Source: Streptomyces sp. CB02414 | GTDB taxonomy: Bacteria; Actinomycetota; Actinomycetes; Streptomycetales; Streptomycetaceae | Assembly (NCBI RefSeq): GCF_001905385.1 | Contig: NZ_LIPF01000005.1 | Span: 434,001 to 498,000 of the forward strand | Length of the DNA stretch: 64,000 bases | Direction of reading: 5' to 3' | Shown: positions 33,340 through 41,602 of the stretch, piece by piece | Layout: every line of letters starts with the position of its first letter | How positions within the stretch are numbered: position 1 is the first letter of the stretch | Translations under genes and position numbers: made by a program | The notes under the pieces: generated by a model | Seen by the model: the letters and a program-made list of their open reading frames with translations, nothing else | Database searches by the model: none | Told to the model about the DNA's origin: nothing

Positions 33340-33504
33340 ATGACCGTCCCGGAAGAGAACCGGCCGAAGACCGACACCACCGACGACGTCCTCGATCAGC
33401 GCGACAACGAGGAGACCTCCCGGCAGCAGGGCGGCACCGGCCGCACCATGCGCGAGGCGCTGGAGGAGGCCCACGTCCGCCCCGACGACTACGACGAGCG
33501 ATGA
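33340..33504 (+). CDS. Small acidic hypothetical protein, 54 residues
   Basis: This is a hydrophilic, Asp/Glu-rich, probably disordered protein (MTVPEENRPKTDTTDDVLDQ... ending RPDDYDER). The ATG at 33340 has GAGAGG seven bases upstream, and codon use is typical for the genome. It is divergent from the RpiR gene and followed after 15 bases by the DUF3662 gene. No family was recognised. Confidence 0.65.
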   Translation: MTVPEENRPKTDTTDDVLDQRDNEETSRQQGGTGRTMREALEEAHVRPDDYDER

Positions 33505-33519
33505 CCGCAGGTGACACGC

Positions 33520-33912
33520 ATGGGTGCCATCAGCGCGCTGTGGGCGCGAGTCTTCGACAAGGACCCCGTCGAACTCCTCGACGCCCTGCGCACCGAATGC
33601 GACAGCAAAGCCGTCGTCTCGCCCGCGGGGCGGGTCATGGTCCCCAACGCCTATGACGTCGCCCTCGCCGGCGCGGTCCACGACGAGCTGACGCGCCGCG
33701 GCGGCCGGGTGGGCCCGGTGCTCACCGACAGCCTGGCCCGGCACGCCGAACGGCGCGGCTACGAGTGGGCCGGCCCACTGGCCGTGCACGTCACCAGGTC
33801 GGACGACGTGCCGGGCGGACGCTACCGCGTGGCGAGCGGCGTGCTGCCGCACGTGAGCGCCGACGGCTTCCCGCACGCGGAATCCCCGAGCGGGCCGGGC
33901 GGGGGTTCATGA
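33520..33912 (+). CDS. DUF3662 (FhaA N-terminal-like) domain protein without FHA domain
   Basis: This 130-residue protein matches the N-terminal domain of FhaA (pattern ALRTECDSKAVVSPAGRVMVPNAYDVAL). In FhaA that domain precedes an FHA phosphothreonine-binding domain; here the protein stops at about 130 residues with a Gly/Ser tail and no FHA. The role of such stand-alone copies is unknown. The start is ATG 33520 (AGGTG upstream) or GTG 33511. The 3' end overlaps the convergent kinase gene by six bases. Confidence 0.82.
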   Translation: MGAISALWARVFDKDPVELLDALRTECDSKAVVSPAGRVMVPNAYDVALAGAVHDELTRRGGRVGPVLTDSLARHAERRGYEWAGPLAVHVTRSDDVPGGRYRVASGVLPHVSADGFPHAESPSGPGGGS

Positions 33913-34566
33913 CCGGGTGAGCGGCATCGCCCCCTCGGGCACCACGAGGTCGGCGCGGTCCCGGGTGGCGGCGACCAGTTCGGCGTTGCGCTCGTCGCTG
34001 CCCGACACCCAGGCGACCGCGTCGTCGTGGGACTTGCCGAACCGCTCGTGCCGGGCCACCAGGCGACGGACCCGCTCCGCCTGAGCGAGTTCGCAGAACC
34101 ACACCTCGTCGAGCCGCGTACGCACCCGCGCCCAGGCGCCGGTGCCCAGCAGCAGGTAGTTGCCCTCCGTCACGACCAGCCGGGCCGACGGCGGCACCGG
34201 CACGGCCCCGGCGACCGGCTGCTCCAGCACCCGCTCGAAACCCGGCGCGTACACGACGTCGCCGTCCGCCGCCTCCTCGCGCAACCGGCCCAGCAGAGCC
34301 GCGTACCCGGCCGCGTCGAAGGTGTCCGGCGCGCCCTTGCGATCCCGGCGGCCCAACCGGTCCAGTTCGGCGTCGGCGAGGTGGAAACCGTCCATCGGGA
34401 CGTGCGCCACCCACGGGGTGCCGGTCCCGTTCAACTCCCGTACCAGGCACTCGGCCAGCGTCGACTTGCCGGCCCCGGGACTGCCGGCGATACCGAGGAT
34501 CGCGCGCCGTCCGCCACGGGGCAGGGCGCGGGCACGGGCGAGGAGGTCGTCGAAAGTCAGCGGCAC
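33907..34566 (-). CDS. Nucleoside/nucleotide kinase family protein (uridine kinase-like P-loop)
   Basis: This 219-residue P-loop kinase has Walker A GSPGAGKST (about 28-36), VPMDGFHLADAEL (DGF motif of the uridine kinase/pantothenate kinase group), VVTEGNYLLL and a lid-like AERVRRLVARHERFGKS. Related proteins are annotated as fructose-transport associated or nucleoside kinases; the phosphate acceptor is not known. The start is GTG at 34566. It is divergent from the beta-phosphoglucomutase-like gene (55 bases), a possible link to sugar metabolism. Confidence 0.87.
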   Translation of the reverse strand: MPLTFDDLLARARALPRGGRRAILGIAGSPGAGKSTLAECLVRELNGTGTPWVAHVPMDGFHLADAELDRLGRRDRKGAPDTFDAAGYAALLGRLREEAADGDVVYAPGFERVLEQPVAGAVPVPPSARLVVTEGNYLLLGTGAWARVRTRLDEVWFCELAQAERVRRLVARHERFGKSHDDAVAWVSGSDERNAELVAATRDRADLVVPEGAMPLTRS

Positions 34567-34620
34567 ACCGCAGAGTGTGTCACCTGATCGGACCCGCCCC
34601 GGCGGGGAACTGTGTCGGGT

Positions 34621-35361
34621 ATGACGACGCAGCTGGGACTTCCCGACTCCATCCGGGCCTGCCTCTTCGACCTCGACGGGGTTGTCACCAGGACGGCCGT
34701 GGTGCACGCCGCCGCGTGGAAGGAGACCTTCGACGCCTTCCTGCGCGAGCGCGACGGCACGGACTTCAGGCCCTTCACCGACTCCGACTACGACGAGTAC
34801 GTCGACGGCCGCCCCCGCGCCGACGGCGTGCGCACCTTCCTCGCCTCCCGCGGCATCGAACTGCCCGAGGGCGAGCCCGACGACCCACCGGAGGCGCGGA
34901 CGGTCAACGGCGTCGGCAACCGCAAGAACGCACTGGTCCTGCAGAAGATCCGCACCGACGGCGTCGAACCCTACGAGGGCACACTGCGCTACATCGACGC
35001 GGTCCGCGCCGCCGGCCTCGACACCGCGATCGTCTCCTCCAGCGCCAACACCCGCGACGTGCTCCGCTCCATCGACGCCGAGCGCCTGTTCGACGTACGC
35101 ATCGACGGCGTGGTGGCCCGCGAGCGGAAGCTGCCGGGCAAACCGCGCCCCGACACCTTCCTCGCCGCCGCCCGCGACCTCGGCGTCGAGCCGTCCCGAG
35201 CCGCCGTGTTCGAGGACGCCCTGGCCGGCATGGACGCGGGACGCTCCGGGCACTTCGGCTACGTCGTCGGAGTCGACCGCGTCGGCCAGACCGACGCCCT
35301 CTACGCCCACGGCGCCGACCGCGTCGTCGAGGACCTGGCCGAGCTGGGAGGCGAGGCGTGA
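34621..35361 (+). CDS. Beta-phosphoglucomutase-like HAD hydrolase
   Basis: This 246-residue HAD-fold protein has the nucleophile motif FDLDGVVT, cap domain residues typical of beta-phosphoglucomutases (NGVGNRKNALVL), motif II VSSSAN, Lys in GKPRPDTF and acidic motif FEDALAGMDAG. It should interconvert beta-glucose 1-phosphate and glucose 6-phosphate. The start is ATG 34621, or GTG 34612. Its stop overlaps the start of the GH65 gene (GTGA). A phosphorylase that releases beta-glucose 1-phosphate next to a mutase that uses it makes a two-step catabolic unit. Confidence 0.88.
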   Translation: MTTQLGLPDSIRACLFDLDGVVTRTAVVHAAAWKETFDAFLRERDGTDFRPFTDSDYDEYVDGRPRADGVRTFLASRGIELPEGEPDDPPEARTVNGVGNRKNALVLQKIRTDGVEPYEGTLRYIDAVRAAGLDTAIVSSSANTRDVLRSIDAERLFDVRIDGVVARERKLPGKPRPDTFLAAARDLGVEPSRAAVFEDALAGMDAGRSGHFGYVVGVDRVGQTDALYAHGADRVVEDLAELGGEA

Positions 35362-37712
35362 TCACCAACCGTACGTACAGCGTCGAACCCTGGTCCGTGC
35401 GCGAGACGTCCCTCAACCTCGACCTGCTCGCCCAGAGCGAGTCCGTGTTCGCCCTGTCCAACGGGCACATCGGCTGGCGCGGCAACCTCGACGAGGGCGA
35501 ACCGCACGGCCTGCCCGGCAGCTACCTCAACGGCGTCTACGAACTCCACCCCCTGCCCTACGCCGAGGCGGGATACGGCTATCCTGAGTCCGGCCAGACG
35601 GTCATCAACGTCACCAACGGCAAACTGCTGCGCCTGCTGGTCGACGACGAACCCTTCGACCTGCGCTACGGCCGGCTCGGCAAGCACGAACGCACCCTGG
35701 ACCTCAGGCGCGGCGTGCTGGAGCGGACCTGCGAGTGGACCTCCCCGGCCGGCACCACCGTCCGGGTGCGCTCCACCCGGCTGGTCTCGCTCACCCAGCG
35801 GGCCATCGCCGCCGTCTCGTACGAGGTGGAGCCCGTCGACAGCCGGACCAGGGTCGTGATCCAGTCCGAGCTGGTCGCCAACGAGAGCCTGCCCGACCCC
35901 GACGGCGACCCCCGCACGGCCAAGGCGCTGAGGTCGCCGCTGGAGCCCGAGGAGGACATGGCCGTCGGCTCCCGGCTGCGCCTGGTCCACCGGACCCGGC
36001 GCAGCGGTCTCCGGGTCGCCGTCGCCGCCGACCACGAGGTCGACACCCCGGGGGAGACCACCACCAGCAGCGAGAGCAACGAGGACGTGGCCCGCCTGAC
36101 CATCACCTCCGTGCTGGAACCCGGTCAGCGGCTGCGGGTGCGCAAGACGGTCGCCCACGGCTGGTCGGGCGCCCGCTCCCGGCCCGCGATGAGTGACCAG
36201 GTCGAGGCCGCGCTGGCCGCCGCCGCGCACAGCGGCTGGGACGGACTGGTGGCCGAACAGCGCTCCTACCTCGACGACTTCTGGGGACGGGCCGACGTCG
36301 AGGTGCACGGCGACGAGGAGATCCAGCAGGCGGTGCGCTTCGCCCTCTTCCACGTCCTCCAGGCCGGGGCCCGCGCCGAACAGCGGGCGATCCCGGCCAA
36401 GGGGCTGACCGGCTCCGGCTACGACGGGCACGCGTTCTGGGACACCGAAATGTTCGTGCTGCCCGTGCTGACCTACACCGAGCCCAGGGCCGTCGCCGAG
36501 GCGCTGCGCTGGCGCCGGGACACCCTGCCCGCCGCCCGGGACCGCGCCACCCAGCTCGGGCTGCGCGGCGCCGCGTTCCCCTGGCGGACCATCGACGGTT
36601 CGGAGGGCTCCGCGTACTGGCCGGCCGGCACCGCCGCCTTCCACGTGGCCGCCGACATCGCGCACGCCGCGGTGCGCTACACGGCGGCGACCGGCGACAC
36701 CGACTTCGAACGCGACACCGCCCTCGAACTCCTGGTGGAGACGGCCCGGCTCTGGCGCTCCCTCGGTCATCACGACCACCACGGCGTCTTCCACATCGAC
36801 GGCGTCACCGGCCCCGACGAGTACAGCGCCATCGCCTACGACAACACCTACACCAACCTCATGGCGCGCTCGAACCTCCTCGCCGCCGCCGACGTGTGCG
36901 AACGCCACCCCGACGACGCGGCCCGGCTCGGCGTCGACGACGAGGAGAGCGCCGCCTGGCGGGACGCCGCCGAGTCCGTGCACATCCCCTACAACGACGA
37001 GATCGGCGTCCACGAGCAGCACTCCGGATTCACCCGCCACCAGCGCTGGGACTTCGCCCGCACCGCCGCCGACCAGTACCCGCTGATGCTGCACTTCCCC
37101 TACTTCGACCTCTACCGCAAGCAGGTGATCAAGCAGTCCGACCTGGTGCTGGCGATGTACACCTGCGGCAGCTGGTTCGACGCCCACTGCGACGAGGACC
37201 AGATCGCCCGCAACTTCGCCTACTACGAGCCGCTCACCGTACGGGACTCCTCCCTGTCCGCCTGCTGCCAGGCCGTCGTCGCCGCCCAGACCGGACATCT
37301 CCGCCTGGCCTACGACTACGCCGCCGAGGCCGCCCTGATGGACCTCGCGGACCTGGAGCACAACACCCGCGACGGGCTCCACATCGCCTCGCTCGCCGGA
37401 ACGTGGATGGCCCTGGTCGCCGGCTTCGGCGGCACCCGCCGGGACGGTGACAGCCTGCGGTTCACGCCGCGCCTGCCCGAGAAGTTCAGCCGCCTCGCCT
37501 TCCGGCTCCAGTTCCGCGGCCGGTGCCTGCGCGTGGAGGTCCGCGCCGACAAGGCGACGTACACCCTGCTCCAGGGCGAGCCGCTGACCATCCATCACCA
37601 CGGCAAGGCGCTGGCGGTGAACGGCGACGGACCCGTCGCCCGCGCCATCCCCGCACCCAAACGGCGCCCCACACCCGAACAGCCCCCGCACCGCCGCCCC
37701 AACGCCCATTGA
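35358..37712 (+). CDS. Glycoside hydrolase family 65 disaccharide phosphorylase
   Basis: This 784-residue GH65 protein has an N-terminal beta-sandwich (about 1-270), a linker, the (alpha/alpha)6 catalytic barrel (about 300-670) and a C-terminal beta-sheet domain. The general acid is Glu488 in VTGPDEYSA, and the phosphate-binding and substrate regions include KGLTGSGYDGHAFWDTE and the paired Lys in YRKQVIKQSDLVLAMY. Members phosphorolyse maltose, trehalose, kojibiose or nigerose to beta-glucose 1-phosphate. Sequence alone does not decide the disaccharide. The GTG start overlaps the stop of the phosphoglucomutase gene by four bases. Confidence 0.92.
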   Translation: MITNRTYSVEPWSVRETSLNLDLLAQSESVFALSNGHIGWRGNLDEGEPHGLPGSYLNGVYELHPLPYAEAGYGYPESGQTVINVTNGKLLRLLVDDEPFDLRYGRLGKHERTLDLRRGVLERTCEWTSPAGTTVRVRSTRLVSLTQRAIAAVSYEVEPVDSRTRVVIQSELVANESLPDPDGDPRTAKALRSPLEPEEDMAVGSRLRLVHRTRRSGLRVAVAADHEVDTPGETTTSSESNEDVARLTITSVLEPGQRLRVRKTVAHGWSGARSRPAMSDQVEAALAAAAHSGWDGLVAEQRSYLDDFWGRADVEVHGDEEIQQAVRFALFHVLQAGARAEQRAIPAKGLTGSGYDGHAFWDTEMFVLPVLTYTEPRAVAEALRWRRDTLPAARDRATQLGLRGAAFPWRTIDGSEGSAYWPAGTAAFHVAADIAHAAVRYTAATGDTDFERDTALELLVETARLWRSLGHHDHHGVFHIDGVTGPDEYSAIAYDNTYTNLMARSNLLAAADVCERHPDDAARLGVDDEESAAWRDAAESVHIPYNDEIGVHEQHSGFTRHQRWDFARTAADQYPLMLHFPYFDLYRKQVIKQSDLVLAMYTCGSWFDAHCDEDQIARNFAYYEPLTVRDSSLSACCQAVVAAQTGHLRLAYDYAAEAALMDLADLEHNTRDGLHIASLAGTWMALVAGFGGTRRDGDSLRFTPRLPEKFSRLAFRLQFRGRCLRVEVRADKATYTLLQGEPLTIHHHGKALAVNGDGPVARAIPAPKRRPTPEQPPHRRPNAH

Positions 37713-37891
37713 CCCCGGACCGGGGCCGGGACCGGCGAAAACCGTGCGACTGGCCGAGTTCCGCCCTGCGCTGCCGTGGCACGCGCACTAGTTTGACCAG
37801 GTAATCCGACTTCCGGGCTCCCGCCAGTGGCGGCAGGAGGTGAGGACAGGACCGAACGACCCCGCGACGAGCGGGGGCAGAGGGGTGCACG

Positions 37892-39370
37892 ATGACCGAC
37901 GGCGCGAACGCCATGCTCGCCGGCAGACGACGGGGCGAGCCGGCCACACCGCCCACCGTCCCCAGACGCCTGCGCGGCGACGGCCTGATCGCGGCCGTGG
38001 CCGCCGTGTTCACGCTCGCCCAGCTGATCTTCGTCCATCCGTGGATGGGCCTCGGCTGGGACGAGATCGTGTACACCAGCCAGGTCACCACCCACCACCC
38101 GGCCGCCTTCTTCAGCGCACCGCGCTCCCGGGGCGTCTCCCTGCTGGTGGCGCCCGTCGCCTCCTGGTCCGCCTCCACCGAACTGCTGCGCGTCTACCTC
38201 GCCGTACTGTCCGGCGTGGGCCTGTACCTCGCGCTGCGCGCCTGGAAGGGGCTGTTCCCGGCCCGCGTCCTGGCCACCGCCGGCGCGTTCTTCGCCACCC
38301 TGTGGGTGACCCTGTTCTACGGGCCGCAGGCCATGCCCAACTACTGGGTCGCGATCGGCGCCCTGATCTGCGTGGGCTGCTTCCTGCGGTACTGGCAGGG
38401 GCGCTCCGGGCGGGCCGCGCTGTGGGGTGTGGTGGCCGGCGCCGCGCTGATGGCGTGGATGCGGCCCACCGACGCGGTCTGGGTGACCGTGCCCCTGCTC
38501 GCCCTGGTCCTCGTACGGCGGCGGTGGATGCTGCTGCTCGCCCTCGCGGGCGGCCTCGCCGCCGGGGGAGTGGAGTGGGTGATCGAGGCCTACGGCTGGT
38601 ACGGCGGCCTCGGTGAGCGCCTGTCCAGGGCCTCCGAGATCCAGGGCGGCCTCGGCTGGAACATCGCCGTCGACGACCAGATGCGCAGCCTCGGCGGCCG
38701 GGGCCTGTGCCGTCCCTGCACCGGCTCGATGCCCCACCCGGTGGTCACCGCCTGGTGGATCGTCCTGCCGTTCGTCGCCGTCCTCGGCGTCGCCGTCGCG
38801 GTCCGGGCCCGGCGCACCGCCCGCACCCTGATCCCGTTCGCCTGCGCGGTGACCGCCGCGGCGCCCTACCTCTTCATGATCGGCTACGCGGCGCCGCGCT
38901 TCCTCCAGCCCGCCTACGCCCTCCTGGCGATCCCGGTCGCCGACGCGCTGTGGCACCTGGTCAGGACGCGGCAGGGGCGGTGGCGCCGGGTGGCCGCGCC
39001 CCTGGTCGCACTCGCGGTCGCCGGTCACCTGGCCGTGCAGTTCGCCGTCGCCGAGGGCACCGTGGACCGCAATGTCGCGAGCCGCGAGGACTGGGCCCAC
39101 GTCGCCGACGAACTGCACCGGCTCGGGGTCCGCCCGCCCTGCCTGATCACCGGCCACGAGTCCATCCCGATCGGCTACTACACCGGCTGCTCCTCCGGCG
39201 CGACCAGCGGGAACAACGAGAACACCACCGCCGCCGAGATCGTGGACACCGCCCGCCGGCTCCCGGTCGCCGCCATCACCGGCCCGGGCGGCGGCACCCC
39301 CGGGTACGCCCGTGACTGGACCCCGTACCGGATCACCGATCTGACCGTCCGGGTCGCGCCGCGCGGGTGA
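37892..39370 (+). CDS. Polytopic membrane protein, GT-C (PMT/GT39-like) glycosyltransferase candidate
   Basis: This 492-residue protein has about ten membrane helices and an early loop with an acidic pair, GLGWDEIVYTSQ, as in GT-C fold glycosyltransferases that use polyprenyl-linked sugars. A C-terminal extracytoplasmic domain of about 120 residues (PPCLITGHESIPIGYYTGCSSG) ends the protein. The family is variable, so both activity and acceptor are inferred. The ATG at 37892 follows GAGGGG. It is preceded by a 179-base gap and transcribed alone. Confidence 0.75.
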   Translation: MTDGANAMLAGRRRGEPATPPTVPRRLRGDGLIAAVAAVFTLAQLIFVHPWMGLGWDEIVYTSQVTTHHPAAFFSAPRSRGVSLLVAPVASWSASTELLRVYLAVLSGVGLYLALRAWKGLFPARVLATAGAFFATLWVTLFYGPQAMPNYWVAIGALICVGCFLRYWQGRSGRAALWGVVAGAALMAWMRPTDAVWVTVPLLALVLVRRRWMLLLALAGGLAAGGVEWVIEAYGWYGGLGERLSRASEIQGGLGWNIAVDDQMRSLGGRGLCRPCTGSMPHPVVTAWWIVLPFVAVLGVAVAVRARRTARTLIPFACAVTAAAPYLFMIGYAAPRFLQPAYALLAIPVADALWHLVRTRQGRWRRVAAPLVALAVAGHLAVQFAVAEGTVDRNVASREDWAHVADELHRLGVRPPCLITGHESIPIGYYTGCSSGATSGNNENTTAAEIVDTARRLPVAAITGPGGGTPGYARDWTPYRITDLTVRVAPRG

Positions 39371-39467
39371 AGACCACCCTCCCTGAGCGGGTTAGAGATC
39401 GCGTATCGGGAAACGCGAACCGCACACCGAGACCACCATGCCGACGCAGCGCGAGAGGGAGGCAGCG

Positions 39468-39971
39468 ATGGGCACGGACCCGATGGCCGACGACGCCTAC
39501 CAGCCCACCGGGAACAACGAGGAGCAGGAGGACGCCGCGCCCCTCGACCTCCAGGACGCCGTCGACGAGCGGACCTACGACGACACGCTGGACGAGGGCT
39601 ACTCCCCGCCCGAGAAGCCCCTCGGCGTCACCAAGCACGGCACCACGGCCGCCGAGCAGCACGACGGCGAGACCCTGGACCAGCGGCTCTCCCAGGAGGT
39701 GCCCGACGAGCCCGGTCCCGCCGGGGACGGCGTGGGCGACCAGCCCGGCGGCGAGGGGGAGCCGGTCGACCCGGAGGCGGGCACCGAACGCTCGGGGCGG
39801 CTGGTCGCGCCCGACGAGGGCGTACGCACCGACACGACCAAGGAGACGGTGGCCGAGGACGTCGGCATCGACGGCGGGGCCGCGGGCGCGGAGGAGGCCG
39901 CCGTGCACGTCGTGGAGGACGAGACGGAGCTGCCCGAGGGCGAGGACGCCCGCCCCGGCCGGTCCGCGTGA
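39468..39971 (+). CDS. DUF5709 family protein
   Basis: This 167-residue acidic, low-complexity, probably disordered protein contains the conserved actinobacterial block YSPPEKPLGVTKHGTTAAEQHDGETLDQRL. An earlier in-frame ATG exists at 39438, but GGGAGG lies five bases before the ATG at 39468, which fixes the start. Homologues of this family occur widely in Streptomyces with no known role. A strong hairpin follows the gene. Confidence 0.85.
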   Translation: MGTDPMADDAYQPTGNNEEQEDAAPLDLQDAVDERTYDDTLDEGYSPPEKPLGVTKHGTTAAEQHDGETLDQRLSQEVPDEPGPAGDGVGDQPGGEGEPVDPEAGTERSGRLVAPDEGVRTDTTKETVAEDVGIDGGAAGAEEAAVHVVEDETELPEGEDARPGRSA

Positions 39972-40004
39972 TCCCGCCCTGATCCGGCGGCACCCACCCG
40001 TCGA

Positions 40005-40045
40005 CCGGGCCGGGCCGGTGCGCGCGGCGCACGGGCCCGGCCCGG
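40005..40045. terminator. Long GC hairpin between convergent genes
   Basis: The 19-base arms 40005-40023 and 40027-40045 pair with a single mismatch around a three-base loop. The hairpin lies between the DUF5709 gene (stop 39971) and the convergent 73-residue protein gene (stop 40077), so it likely ends transcripts from both sides. Confidence 0.85.
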
Positions 40046-40076
40046 ACGATGCCGGGGGCCGGCAGCCGCCCGGTGG

Positions 40077-40298
40077 TCAGGGCAGCAGCTTGTCCAGGGC
40101 GGCGGGGCCCTCCTCGGCCAGCTTGCGCCGGGCCCATTCGAGGTTGGCCGGCGTGATGTCCCGGCCGGCCGCGAGCACCACGTCCTCGGGGGACACGTCG
40201 GTGCCGGTGCGGGCGTGGAGCAGGTCGTCCGGTGTGGCGCGGTCGTCCCCCGCGCGGGGTTCGGACGGCCGGGAGGCGTCGGGCTGTGACGTCGACAT
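40077..40298 (-). CDS. Small conserved-looking hypothetical protein, 73 residues
   Basis: This is a short soluble protein (MSTSQPDASRPSEPRAGDDR...) with an ordered C-terminal half ITPANLEWARRKLAEEGPAALDKLL, probably two helices. The ATG at 40298 has GGAGC upstream. The genome-typical codon use supports it. No function is known to me. It lies downstream of the SpoIIE phosphatase gene on the same strand. Confidence 0.7.
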   Translation of the reverse strand: MSTSQPDASRPSEPRAGDDRATPDDLLHARTGTDVSPEDVVLAAGRDITPANLEWARRKLAEEGPAALDKLLP

Positions 40299-40425
40299 GA
40301 TCAGTGCTCCTCGGATCCGGTTCGCTGCTTCGGTGCCGTGCTGTTGTCGGTCCCGAATATCCCGATATCACCATTCAATGCGGAAGCGGACCGCGCATCC
40401 GGAGGACCGGACGCGCCGCACCCCG

Positions 40426-41535
40426 TCACGGCGGTGAGGGCACGAGGACGAGCATCGTGACGTCGTCCTCCACGTCCGGACAGAAGCGCACGAGGTCGGC
40501 CCAGACCCGCTCCGGGAGCGTGGCGGGATCCGCGTCCTCCTCGGCGAGGAGCGCGGTCAGCCGGTCGGCCAGCGGGTAGAAGGCGCCGCTGTCGTTCCTG
40601 GCCTCGACCACGCCGTCGGAGGCGAGGAAGAGCCGGTCCCCGGGGCGCAGCGCCACCGTGCACGCGTCGATCGCGCCGGCGTCCGCCAGCCCGAGCCCCA
40701 GCGGCGTCCACGGGGAGACCTCCAGCTCCGTGGCGCGCGCACCGCGCAGCACGAAGGGCGGCGGATTGCCGCACACCACGACGCGCACCCGCAGCGCGTC
40801 GGCGGAGAACTCCAGCAGCGCGGCCGTCGCGAACAGCTCGGCGTGCCGCGCGCCCGCGGAGTCCACCAGCAGCCTGCGGTCCAGCCGCCCCGCCACCGAC
40901 GCCAGGTCCGGCTGGTCCAGCACCGCCTCGCGGAACGCCCCCAGCAGCGAGGCGACCGTCGACACCACGGTCAGCCCGTGACCCTGGACGTCGCCCATCA
41001 CGGCCCGTACGCCGAACGGCCCGTCCCGCACGTCGAAGAAGTCGCCCCCGACCAGGGTGCCGCGCTGGGCCGCCCGGTACAGCCCCGCGCAGCGCACCGC
41101 GCCGACCCGCTCGGGCAGCGGCGGCGCGACGGCCCGCTGCGCGGCCTCGGCGACCGTGCGCTCCAGGTCCAGCTGGGCGTCTCGGCGACTGCGCACGAAG
41201 GACACGAAGACGCTGAGCACGGAGACGAACACGACGGTCAGCAGGTCGGCGTCGCCCGGCCGGTCGAGCTGGAAGGCCGGGACGGTCAGCAGCGCGACCA
41301 CCGCCCCGCACAGCAGCGCTGTCACCAGCGGGCCGTACGACAGGACGGCCAGCGGCGGGATGGCGCCCAGCAGGAAGCCGATGTCGAGCCGGTCGTCGCT
41401 GACCAGCGTCGCCGCGCAGATCACCCCGACGAGGACCGGCGGGAGCACCCGCACCCAGCGGGGCGGCGGAGCACCGCTCAGCCAGCTCCGCCGCTCCTCG
41501 CCCCGGCGCGGTGGCGGGGCCGGCACCTTTCGCAC
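40426..41535 (-). CDS. Membrane-anchored SpoIIE family PP2C phosphatase
   Basis: This is a protein of about 369 residues (381 if the GTG at 41571 is used). An N-terminal membrane module of about four helices (around residues 30-115) is followed by the SpoIIE catalytic domain with VGGDFFDV, MGDVQGHG and FLASDGVVEARND. It has no sensory GAF or PAS domain, so the membrane part may be the sensor. The GTG at 41535 has AGGAG ten bases upstream. This is the third SpoIIE phosphatase in the window. The target anti-sigma antagonist is unknown. Confidence 0.87.
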   Translation of the reverse strand: MRKVPAPPPRRGEERRSWLSGAPPPRWVRVLPPVLVGVICAATLVSDDRLDIGFLLGAIPPLAVLSYGPLVTALLCGAVVALLTVPAFQLDRPGDADLLTVVFVSVLSVFVSFVRSRRDAQLDLERTVAEAAQRAVAPPLPERVGAVRCAGLYRAAQRGTLVGGDFFDVRDGPFGVRAVMGDVQGHGLTVVSTVASLLGAFREAVLDQPDLASVAGRLDRRLLVDSAGARHAELFATAALLEFSADALRVRVVVCGNPPPFVLRGARATELEVSPWTPLGLGLADAGAIDACTVALRPGDRLFLASDGVVEARNDSGAFYPLADRLTALLAEEDADPATLPERVWADLVRFCPDVEDDVTMLVLVPSPP

Positions 41536-41602
41536 ACCCACCACGCTCCTACGCCGCCCCGCCTCCCGCACGCCGGGCCGGGCCGGGCGGCCATGGGTGT
41601 GC

